A DNA stretch of 18,727 nt from contig UQXL01000037.1 of the NCBI GenBank assembly GCA_900545135.1, forward strand, positions 1-18,727, written 5' to 3'. The notes beneath the pieces are model-generated. The model was given only the letters and a program-made list of their open reading frames with translations, was not told the DNA's origin and made no database searches. Origin of the DNA: an uncultured Eubacteriales bacterium (lineage in GTDB: Bacteria > Bacillota > Clostridia > Peptostreptococcales > Anaerovoracaceae). A program made the position numbers and the translations under genes. Shown piece by piece: positions 7,236 to 12,937 of this stretch. Within the stretch, counting starts at the first letter, position 1. Every line of letters starts with the position of its first letter.

Positions 7236-7775
7236 ATGAAAGCATTACTGTTAAACGGAAGCCCCCGCAAGGGAAATATCCATACAGCTTTGGAATCGCT
7301 GAAAAAAGGCTTTTCCAATATCGACGGGCTCAGCGTATCGCAGATAGACGCCACAAAAGTCAAAGTATCCTGCTGCATCGCCTGCGAACAGTGCGGAAAG
7401 ACCAAAGGCTGCGTATTCAAGGATGACACTAACAAAATCTTGGACGAAATAATCGACGCGGACATTTTAGTGTTTGCCACGCCTGTATACTGGTGGGGCA
7501 TCAGCGCCCAGCTAAAAGTCATAATAGACAAATTTTACTGCCGTCAGGAAAGCCTGAAAGCTTCGGGAAAGCAGGTCGGACTGATAATAACGGGACAGCT
7601 TCCTGCAGACGATGTTCAATATCAGCTGATTTCTAGGCAAATTGAATGTATATCAGATTTCCTCGGCTGGAAGCTCGTTTTCTGCAAGGCATATTCTGCC
7701 TATGACGCCGACGATCTGGCAAAGAACACGGACGCCCTTTCAGAGATAGAGCAGCTCTGGAAAGAAATTAGATAA
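7236..7775 (+). CDS. Isf-type iron-sulfur flavoprotein / NAD(P)H-dependent FMN oxidoreductase
   Basis: The 179-residue protein has a flavodoxin-like fold. GSPRKGN (8-14) is the FMN phosphate loop and TPVYWWGIS (82-90) the flavin-contact loop. Between them, Cys47, Cys50, Cys53 and Cys59 (C-x2-C-x2-C-x5-C) form the compact cluster-binding motif known from archaeal iron-sulfur flavoproteins, which carry FMN and a 4Fe-4S cluster. AGGAGG (7225-7230) fixes the start. It is a single gene, divergent from rplM and convergent with the ZIP transporter, so it is probably monocistronic. A role in oxygen or peroxide detoxification or in quinone or nitro reduction is plausible; the donor and substrate cannot be read from the sequence. 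Confidence 0.85.
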   Translation: MKALLLNGSPRKGNIHTALESLKKGFSNIDGLSVSQIDATKVKVSCCIACEQCGKTKGCVFKDDTNKILDEIIDADILVFATPVYWWGISAQLKVIIDKFYCRQESLKASGKQVGLIITGQLPADDVQYQLISRQIECISDFLGWKLVFCKAYSAYDADDLAKNTDALSEIEQLWKEIR

Positions 7776-7783
7776 AATTCCGG

Positions 7784-7837
7784 CATCACCGCCAGAATTG
7801 TCATCACCGCCATAGCTAGCATCACCGCCAGAACCGG
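7784..7837. repeat. 18-bp tandem repeat (3 copies)
   Basis: CATCACCGCC recurs at 7784, 7802 and 7820, an exact 18-nt period, with variable 8-nt tails. It lies just after the flavoprotein stop codon and before the terminator. No reading frame here looks like a gene. Confidence 0.85.
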
Positions 7838-7865
7838 CGTACAACGCTAAAGATTTACAAAACAT

Positions 7866-7963
7866 AAAAATCCCGGAGTCAGCATAGCTTTTGATGCAGC
7901 CTGTCAATCGTCAAATCTGAAGTTCCAACGATTGGCATGCCTTCTCAGACTTCTGGGATTTTT
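7866..7963. terminator. bidirectional terminator with a branched stem between convergent genes
   Basis: AAAAATCCC (7866-7874) pairs with GGGATTTTT (7955-7963), continued by GGAGTC (7875-7880) with GACTTC (7948-7953). Inside are two further hairpins: GCAT/ATGC (7882-7885/7894-7897) and the 8-bp GTCAATCG/CGATTGGC (7903-7910/7929-7936). The outer A/T runs suit termination of both the plus-strand flavoprotein and the minus-strand ABC/ZIP transcript. The three-way junction shape is more elaborate than an ordinary terminator. Confidence 0.7.
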
Positions 7964-7988
7964 ATAAAGTGTGTGAATATGAAATTTT

Positions 7989-8009
7989 TATCAATAAAGT
8001 TTATTGATA
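7989..8009. repeat. perfect 21-bp palindrome
   Basis: TATCAATAAA (7989-7998) and TTTATTGATA (8000-8009) are perfect inverted arms around one G. It resembles a repressor operator, but it lies downstream of the ZIP stop codon and no clear promoter is next to it. Confidence 0.6.
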
Positions 8010-8123
8010 TCTTGTGTATAAAATTTGCGGCAGGTGGAGACTACGCTTGCACCGATGCCGCTTACGCCAGCGCCGCTTAAACCGGCTGGAGCAAAGCCCT
8101 TTTGAAGCTGGAAGCGCCGATAA

Positions 8124-8906
8124 TCAGCCAAGAGCTACGTCAAGAATCATCATGAGGACGAAGCCCACCGCAAAAAACAGCGTTCCGGCATGGGAATGTT
8201 CTCCCTCGGACATCTCAGGGATAAGTTCTTCGACCACCACGTAGATCATCGCGCCGGCCGCAAAGCTGAGCAGATACGGCAGCAGCGGCGTCACCAGGCC
8301 GGCGGCCAGTATGGTGAGCATTGCTCCGACCGGCTCTACTACACCCGAAAGACTTCCGTACAGAAACGCCTTTCCCCTGCTCATGCCCTGACTGTAAAGC
8401 GGCATCGAAATTATAGCGCCCTCAGGGAAATTCTGAATAGCAATGCCGAGAGAAAGCGCCATCACAGCCGATACCGGCACCAGCGAATCCCCCGACAGCC
8501 AGCCGGCGATGACAACTCCTACCGCCATACCTTCCGGCAGGTTATGCAGCGTGACGGCAAGCACCAGCATGGAAGACTTCTTCATACTGCATTTAGGCCC
8601 CTCCGCCTCACAGCTGTTCATATGCATGTGCGGCACGCTCCTATCCAGTATCAGCAGGAACAGTATGCCTATCCAAAATCCGACTGCCGCCGGTATAAAG
8701 GCCAGCTTGCCCATATCTTCCGCATGGTTCATGGCCGGGATCAGCAGACTCCAGACGGAAGCCGCCGTCATCACTCCTGCAGCAAATCCTGTAAGAGCTC
8801 TCTGCACCTGCCTGTTCATCTCTCCTTTGGCAAAAAACACCATTGACGAGCCTAAAACGGTACCCAAAAACGGAATCATCACTCCCTGAAATGCTTCTAT
8901 ACTCAT
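8124..8906 (-). CDS. ZIP-family divalent metal transporter (GufA/ZupT type)
   Basis: The 260-residue inner-membrane protein has about eight hydrophobic segments. Metal-site motifs are clear: HNLPEG (121-126) in TM4 and QNFPEG (158-163) in TM5, with EELIPE (226-231) further on. A His/Cys-bearing loop (PHMHMNSCE, about 92-100) follows TM3. ZIP proteins import Zn, Fe or Mn into the cytoplasm; the preferred metal is not readable here. AGGAG at 8913-8917 is 6 nt before the ATG. It lies 89 nt downstream of the ABC ATPase on the same strand, with a repeat but no terminator between, so it may be the last gene of that transcript. Confidence 0.9.
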   Translation of the reverse strand: MSIEAFQGVMIPFLGTVLGSSMVFFAKGEMNRQVQRALTGFAAGVMTAASVWSLLIPAMNHAEDMGKLAFIPAAVGFWIGILFLLILDRSVPHMHMNSCEAEGPKCSMKKSSMLVLAVTLHNLPEGMAVGVVIAGWLSGDSLVPVSAVMALSLGIAIQNFPEGAIISMPLYSQGMSRGKAFLYGSLSGVVEPVGAMLTILAAGLVTPLLPYLLSFAAGAMIYVVVEELIPEMSEGEHSHAGTLFFAVGFVLMMILDVALG

Positions 8907-8924
8907 TCAATTCTCCTAAACATC

Positions 8925-9002
8925 AAACGTCTTGATTAAAAGTCTCAGTTAAACGTCTTGTTGAACATCTTAATCCAGCGTTTTAATCAAATGTCTCAGA
9001 TC
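8925..9002. repeat. 13-bp degenerate tandem repeat (6 units)
   Basis: Six contiguous 13-nt units start at 8925, 8938, 8951, 8964, 8977 and 8990. The best copies read AAACGTCTTGATT, AAAAGTCTCAGTT and AAACGTCTTGTTG; the others keep AA..(G/C)(T/A)(C/T)T at the same phase. The last unit overlaps the stop codon of the ABC ATPase, and the array fills nearly the whole gap before the ZIP gene. Confidence 0.75.
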
Positions 9003-9790
9003 AACAACATTCTGTCATTGGCAAACTCCTCTCCCGTTGATGTTTCAAACTTTTCGAGCAAGTCAGCTACTTTCAGCTTTTCCTTTTCTTCTCCGGAAAC
9101 ATCATATATGATTTTGCCGTCCATCATCATTATCAGCCTGTTGCCGTATTTGATGGCATCCTTCATGTTGTGCGTGATCATTATAGCTGTCAGGCCGTGT
9201 TCCTCTATCAGTTCGTCTGTCATCGACAGAACTTTTGCCGCTGTCTTAGGATCAAGAGCTGCTGTGTGCTCGTCGAGCAGCAGCAGATCGGGCTTTTGAA
9301 TGGTCGCCATGAGAAGAGTGAGCGCCTGACGCTGTCCGCCCGACAAGAGCGAGACCTTAGTCGAAAGGCGATCCTCAAGGCCGAGACCGAAAGGTGCGAG
9401 CAACTCTTTATATGTCTGTCTCTCGCTTTTCATCACGCCCCATTTAAGACCTCTGCGCTTTCCTCTGCGCCACGCTATGGCCAGATTTTCCTCTATCCAC
9501 ATGTCGCCGGCCGTGCCCCTCATCGGGTCCTGGAACACTCTGCCTATTCTTTTGGCACGAACATGCTCCGGCTGAGCCGTCACATTTTCGCCGCCTATCT
9601 TTATGATACCCGAATCTATCGGAAATGAACCGGAAATCGCATTGAGCATCGTAGATTTTCCCGCGCCGTTTCCGCCTATTACAGTTATGAACTCGCCTTC
9701 TTTTACGGTGAGGTCAACTCCGCGCAGAGCGATTTTTTCGTTGGCGGAGCCTCTGTTGAATGTCTTGCTTACGTCTTTTAACACCAGCAT
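8996..9790 (-). CDS. ABC importer ATPase (ABC.X4 / TrpX-type system)
   Basis: The 264-residue nucleotide-binding subunit has all core motifs: Walker A GGNGAGKST (39-47), signature LSGGQ (149-153), Walker B LLLLDE (169-174) and H-loop His207. The surrounding GTAGDMWIEENLAIA stretch (92-106) is typical of ATPases of this importer class. The start codon directly follows the permease stop (TAAATG), with GGGGGTGG inside the permease end as ribosome binding site, which suggests translational coupling. It powers the permease encoded just upstream, probably for an aromatic amino acid (see the binding protein). Confidence 0.93.
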   Translation of the reverse strand: MLVLKDVSKTFNRGSANEKIALRGVDLTVKEGEFITVIGGNGAGKSTMLNAISGSFPIDSGIIKIGGENVTAQPEHVRAKRIGRVFQDPMRGTAGDMWIEENLAIAWRRGKRRGLKWGVMKSERQTYKELLAPFGLGLEDRLSTKVSLLSGGQRQALTLLMATIQKPDLLLLDEHTAALDPKTAAKVLSMTDELIEEHGLTAIMITHNMKDAIKYGNRLIMMMDGKIIYDVSGEEKEKLKVADLLEKFETSTGEEFANDRMLLI

Positions 9791-10744
9791 TTATTCCACC
9801 CCCTCGTATTTTTTAAGGTTTGCTCTGGTACGTTTTTTCTCTCCCGTATATTCCTTGGCTACAGGAATTGAGAGTGCCGCGATGACCAGCAGGGCGGTCA
9901 GCAGCTTAAGATTGTTCGGATTGAATCCCAGGAGCAGAACGATGGCTATTATCACTCTGTACAGAATACTTCCCAGGAATACGGAAAGCAGGCGCACTTT
10001 AAACGAACCTTTTCTTCCGAGAAGCACTTCTCCGATGATTATGGAAGCCAGGCCTATGACTATGGTTCCTGTTCCCATACCCACGTCTCCGTATCTTTGT
10101 ATCTGTGCAACGAGGGCTCCGGAAAGAGCTACAAAGCCGTTGGCGATCACAAGGCCTATGATTTTCATCATTTCAGTGTTGCCGCCCTGAGCTTTTACCA
10201 TGGCTTCATTGATGCCCGTAGCTCTTATCATGCTTCCCAGCTCCGTTCCGAAAAACCAGTAGAGCAGCGCTATTATCACTATAGCGAGCACAAGGCCCAA
10301 AGCTATGTTGGTGGTATCTGCGCTTATGCCGAAAGATCCTGAAATCTTGTCGAGAATGGTCTCGACTTTGCCTTCCCCAAATTGCGTAAGCCCGATGTTG
10401 GATTTTCCTCCCATTATCATCAGGTTCACCGAATATAGCGCCAGCATGGTCAGAATTCCAGCCAGAATCGCCGGTATCTTCAGCTTGGTATGCAAGATTC
10501 CCGTGACCAGCCCTGCCGCCATTCCGCAGGCTATGGCCAGCAGCGTCGAAAGCAGCGGATTCATGCCGGATGAAACCGTGGAAGCTATCAGACACCCGCC
10601 GAGGGCGAACGTTCCATCCACCGTCATATCGGGAATATCCAAGATTTTAAAGGTTATGTATACTCCTACTGCCATTATTCCCCATACCAGACCCAGCGAC
10701 GCCGCATCCGGCAGGTTTTTCAATACATTTGATAAAAAGTCCAT
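9791..10744 (-). CDS. ABC importer permease (ABC.X4 / BPD_transp_2 family)
   Basis: The 317-residue polytopic membrane protein has about eight to nine hydrophobic segments. The DIPDMTVDGTFALGG block (36-50) and a GSMIRATGINEAMVKAQGG loop (about 170-188), the likely ATPase coupling region, mark the permease family of TrpX-like importers. AAGGAG (10750-10755) is 5 nt before the ATG. It sits between the binding-protein gene (117-nt gap with a hairpin) and the ATPase (no gap). The basic C-terminus (GEKKRTRANLKKYEG) should be cytoplasmic. Confidence 0.92.
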   Translation of the reverse strand: MDFLSNVLKNLPDAASLGLVWGIMAVGVYITFKILDIPDMTVDGTFALGGCLIASTVSSGMNPLLSTLLAIACGMAAGLVTGILHTKLKIPAILAGILTMLALYSVNLMIMGGKSNIGLTQFGEGKVETILDKISGSFGISADTTNIALGLVLAIVIIALLYWFFGTELGSMIRATGINEAMVKAQGGNTEMMKIIGLVIANGFVALSGALVAQIQRYGDVGMGTGTIVIGLASIIIGEVLLGRKGSFKVRLLSVFLGSILYRVIIAIVLLLGFNPNNLKLLTALLVIAALSIPVAKEYTGEKKRTRANLKKYEGVE

Positions 10745-10781
10745 TCTCTCTCCTTACATATCAGGCGTATTATACAATATT

Positions 10782-10806
10782 GCGCAAGGCGGGACCTCCG
10801 CTGCGC
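10782..10806. other. hairpin in the gap between binding protein and permease genes
   Basis: On the minus strand, GCGCA/TGCGC and GCGG/CCGC form a GC-rich stem with a 2-nt bulge and a short loop. No T tract follows, so it is not a simple terminator. A stem here could stabilise the upstream binding-protein message and let it be made in excess, as in other binding-protein operons (inference). Confidence 0.45.
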
Positions 10807-10861
10807 GGTTCTCAAAGGTTCGTTTTAAGAGCCGCACCTCGTTTAGGTTCCACCTGAAGTT

Positions 10862-11863
10862 TTATTCGTATATAGTCGCCGCTTCCATGATCTCTTCAGG
10901 AATGGTTGTTATTCCGATGGCTTCAGCGACAGCTCCGTTTATGTAGTATTTGAGCTCATCATCGCCGATGTATTCTATAGGCATCTTGCTGATGTCCTCT
11001 CCGTCCTCGAGGATTCTTATAGCCTGTCTGGCAGTTCTGGCTCCCAGATCATAGTAATCGAGGGAAATGGAAATGAGTCCGCCGCCCTTTACAGAGCCTG
11101 CTTCACCGCAGATCACAGGAATCTTAGCTTCTGTAGCGACCATCGATACCGTTTCCATTCCGGCCACTATCGTGTTGTCTGTAGGAACGTAGATAGCGTC
11201 TACTTTGCCTACGAGGGAAGATACCATCTGCTGGATTTCGTTTGATGAAGAAACAGACGCTTCAACTACTTCCAAACCGTATTCTTCCGCCGCTTCCTTG
11301 GCCAGTCTCACCTGGATCTCGGAGTTGGACTCGTTGCTGCAGTACAGAACTGCAAAGTTCTTAGCGTCAGGAACAACTTCCTTGAGCAGCTTTATCTGCT
11401 GTGCCACAGGCGTTAGATCGGATGTTCCGGAAAGGTTTCTTCCCGGTGCGTCATTGGATTCGATCAGTCCGGAGCCGGCAGGGTCTGTAACTGCGGAAAC
11501 GAGAATAGGAATATCTTCAGTCTTGCTGGCCGCAGCCTGAGCGGCCGGTGTAGCTATGGCGAAAATCAGATCTTTTTCATCGTTTACCATCGACTCGGCT
11601 ATGGTCAGGCAGTTTGACTGATCATTGGAAGCGTTCTGATATTCGATTTCTATATTTTCGCCGTCAACGTATCCCATTTCAGCGAGTTCGTCTACGAAGC
11701 CTTCGTAAGCTCTGTCGAGGGCGTCATGCTTAACCAGCTGTATAACGCCTATTTTGAAAACTTCTTTTTCTCCTGAGCTTTCTGCTCCTTTGTCGTCGCC
11801 TCCGCAGGCGGCCAGTCCCAGCACCATTACCAGCGCCAGCAGCAATACCATAAATTTCTTCAT
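10862..11863 (-). CDS. ABC substrate-binding lipoprotein, TrpX/CD0873 type (probable aromatic amino acid)
   Basis: The 333-residue precursor has a lipoprotein signal peptide: KK, a hydrophobic core and the lipobox LAAC with Cys20, so the mature protein is anchored to the outer face of the membrane. The body (FKIGVIQLVKHDALDRAYEGF, given here in part as residues 36-54) matches the PF04392 family, annotated as ABC.X4 'tryptophan/tyrosine' binding proteins. From memory, the streptococcal TrpX and the C. difficile tyrosine-binding lipoprotein CD0873 belong here. AAGGAG (11871-11876) is 7 nt before the ATG. It is the first structural gene of the operon and lies directly behind a promoter, an aromatic-rich leader ORF and a terminator. 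Ligand identity is inferred. Confidence 0.9.
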   Translation of the reverse strand: MKKFMVLLLALVMVLGLAACGGDDKGAESSGEKEVFKIGVIQLVKHDALDRAYEGFVDELAEMGYVDGENIEIEYQNASNDQSNCLTIAESMVNDEKDLIFAIATPAAQAAASKTEDIPILVSAVTDPAGSGLIESNDAPGRNLSGTSDLTPVAQQIKLLKEVVPDAKNFAVLYCSNESNSEIQVRLAKEAAEEYGLEVVEASVSSSNEIQQMVSSLVGKVDAIYVPTDNTIVAGMETVSMVATEAKIPVICGEAGSVKGGGLISISLDYYDLGARTARQAIRILEDGEDISKMPIEYIGDDELKYYINGAVAEAIGITTIPEEIMEAATIYE

Positions 11864-11884
11864 TTTTTCTCTCCTTTAACATGC

Positions 11885-11924
11885 AGAAAATAAATAAGCT
11901 CATCCAGCGCTTTTGCTGATGAGC
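11885..11924 (-). terminator. attenuator terminator before the ABC importer operon
   Basis: On the minus strand, GCTCAT...ATGAGC (11924-11919 with 11903-11898) closes a stem, with CAGC/GCTG above it past a bulged G and a short AAAAGC loop. A U-rich tail (TTATTTATTTTCT, 11897-11885) follows. It lies between the promoter and the binding-protein ribosome binding site, so it must be read through for the operon to be expressed. Confidence 0.8.
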
Positions 11925-11974
11925 CTTTTCAACTTTTATTCAAGGAATGTCGGTTCGTGTCACAGGACATCAGC
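11915..11974 (-). promoter_or_regulatory. candidate antiterminator pairing
   Basis: GCTGATG on the minus strand at 11974-11968 starts with the last base of the leader ORF stop codon. It is perfectly complementary to CATCAGC at 11921-11915, which is part of the terminator 5' arm. Forming this 7-bp helix would prevent the terminator. A ribosome sitting at the stop codon would mask the first segment and favour termination. Confidence 0.55.
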
Positions 11975-12084
11975 TATGCGGCGGTTTCTGATTTTGGCAT
12001 TGCAAAAGCGGCGAAGCAGTAAAATACCTTGCCGTATGTAAAGCCGAAATATTCTTTTGCCGGTCTTAGCTTTCTGTTTGACAT
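11974..12084 (-). CDS. 36-residue Phe/Tyr-rich leader peptide (candidate attenuator peptide)
   Basis: This ORF of 36 codons starts at ATG 12084 with AAGGAG (12092-12097) 7 nt upstream, about 20 nt after the predicted transcript start. Residues 12-27 include eight aromatics: Tyr12, Phe13, Phe15, Tyr17, Phe21, Tyr22, Phe24 and Phe27 (5 Phe, 3 Tyr, no Trp). The stop codon touches the antiterminator segment. The arrangement is that of amino acid biosynthesis leader peptides such as pheL, here in front of an importer. It could instead be a real small membrane protein, but it is short of hydrophobic length and has charged ends. Confidence 0.7.
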   Translation of the reverse strand: MSNRKLRPAKEYFGFTYGKVFYCFAAFAMPKSETAA

Positions 12085-12111
12085 AACCTTGCTCCTTTTA
12101 GTGTTATGGTT

Positions 12112-12140
12112 ATGATACATTATGTGCAGTCTGATGTCAA
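12112..12140 (-). promoter_or_regulatory. strong promoter of the leader-ABC importer operon
   Basis: On the minus strand, a consensus TTGACA (12140-12135) and TATCAT (12117-12112, 5/6) are exactly 17 nt apart. GGTTATG (12108-12114) overlapping the -10 is the inverted copy of CATAACC at the leader ORF start (12082-12088) and could be part of an operator. Confidence 0.85.
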
Positions 12141-12174
12141 TAGTTATTTTCTGAATTTTCTGAAAATTTAAAAA

Positions 12175-12473
12175 TCAGTCTAAAATCCTTGTTATATCCA
12201 GATATCTGTTTAACACACGAAGAATTTCTATGAATTCTTTTCTTATCCTATAAATGACCACATAATCGCCCTAGGGCAAATATCTGTAATCTGTACTAAA
12301 GTGACTCTCTCAGAAAGTTTTGCCCCTATCTCAGGGAAATGTTGTATTATTTCAAATTTTTTATATATTTCACTAATCGTTTTTACAGCATAAGCTTCAT
12401 TATTGTCTGCGATAAAATTACAAACCTCTTTTAGATCTGCTGCAACTAAAGGATTGATCCGCAGTTTCTGCAT
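12175..12473 (-). pseudogene. frameshifted ParE/RelE-family toxin
   Basis: From ATG 12473 the frame encodes a ParE-like N-terminus (KLRINPLVAADLKEV, then a FPEIGAKL block) but stops at 12243 after 76 residues with an unrelated end. The normal ParE C-terminus, DYRYLP-x-GDYVVIYRI and a later EILRVLNRYLDI, continues in another frame to TGA 12175-12177, with a TAG where x should be. The total of 299 bases is one short of 100 codons. So the gene carries one single-base loss, near 12290, and one nonsense codon. The start is 2 nt after the antitoxin stop, with GGAGG inside the antitoxin end. A functional toxin is unlikely. Confidence 0.75.
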
Positions 12474-12475
12474 AC

Positions 12476-12724
12476 TTAATCCTCCATGATTGATTTCAGT
12501 TCTTTCAAGCTGAGCCAATCTCCGTCGCCTTTCACGGCTTCTTCTGCTTCTTTCAGCCTCATGAGAAGTTTCTTTTCTGCCTGAATCTTTTCGTAATCTT
12601 CTATATCAAGCACTACAAAGCGTCCCCTGCCGTTTTTAGTAAGAAAAACAGGTTCGTCTATCCTGCATTTTTTTAATACTTCATTATAATTTCTCAAATC
12701 CGATACAGGTAAAATATTTGCCAT
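12476..12724 (-). CDS. Phd/YefM-family antitoxin
   Basis: The 82-residue protein begins MANILPVSDLRNYNEVL, the usual Phd/YefM DNA-binding start, followed by EPVFLTKNGRGRFVVLDIEDYEKI (in part, 24-41) and a charged helical C-terminus that would wrap the toxin. AGGAG precedes the ATG and a good promoter lies upstream. The gene is intact although the toxin downstream is broken, so it now stands as an orphan antitoxin and possible DNA-binding regulator, or may counter a related toxin elsewhere. Confidence 0.88.
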   Translation of the reverse strand: MANILPVSDLRNYNEVLKKCRIDEPVFLTKNGRGRFVVLDIEDYEKIQAEKKLLMRLKEAEEAVKGDGDWLSLKELKSIMED

Positions 12725-12762
12725 ATTATCTCCTTTCTCTTAAATGCTGCAAGCTTATTTTT

Positions 12763-12790
12763 ATTATATCAAATTATTCGTAAAATTCAA
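12763..12790 (-). promoter_or_regulatory. promoter of the antitoxin gene
   Basis: On the minus strand, TTGAAT (12790-12785) and a consensus TATAAT (12768-12763) are 16 nt apart, about 40 nt before the antitoxin start. Confidence 0.7.
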
Positions 12791-12837
12791 CGTGAAATTT
12801 AGCGTCAAAATAACAGTAACCACATAATTCAAGCAAA

Positions 12838-12877
12838 CAAAAACGGCTGTAAAATCCAAATTTGAATTTCACAGCCG
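12838..12877 (-). terminator. terminator after tyrS
   Basis: On the minus strand, CGGCTGT (12877-12871) pairs with ACAGCCG (12850-12844). An AAAT/ATTT inner stem lies above one mismatch. A T tract follows from the A run at 12838-12843. It ends the minus-strand core cluster. Confidence 0.85.
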
Positions 12878-12937
12878 CTATTATTCACTGATGTTTAGCC
12901 CGCCGACATCTCTGAGGTTTCTCAGAACGCCTTGCCT

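Noticed and set aside
8190..8846. Plus-strand ORF of 218 codons opposite the ZIP gene
   Set aside because: It is antisense to a clear transporter gene, rich in Arg/His as expected of a shadow frame, and has no ribosome binding site.
10838..10861. T-box-like GGTGGAACC on the minus strand after the binding-protein gene
   Set aside because: The rest of a T-box (Stem I, specifier, terminator) cannot fit because coding sequence lies immediately upstream; a chance match.
12082..12114. CATAACC/GGTTATG inverted repeat as an RNA stem hiding the leader ORF start
   Set aside because: One arm overlaps the -10 box and would not be transcribed; at most it is a DNA operator.
12474..12518. Longer toxin start at 12518
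   Set aside because: It overlaps the antitoxin and lacks family similarity; ATG 12473 is 2 nt after the antitoxin stop with GGAGG before it.
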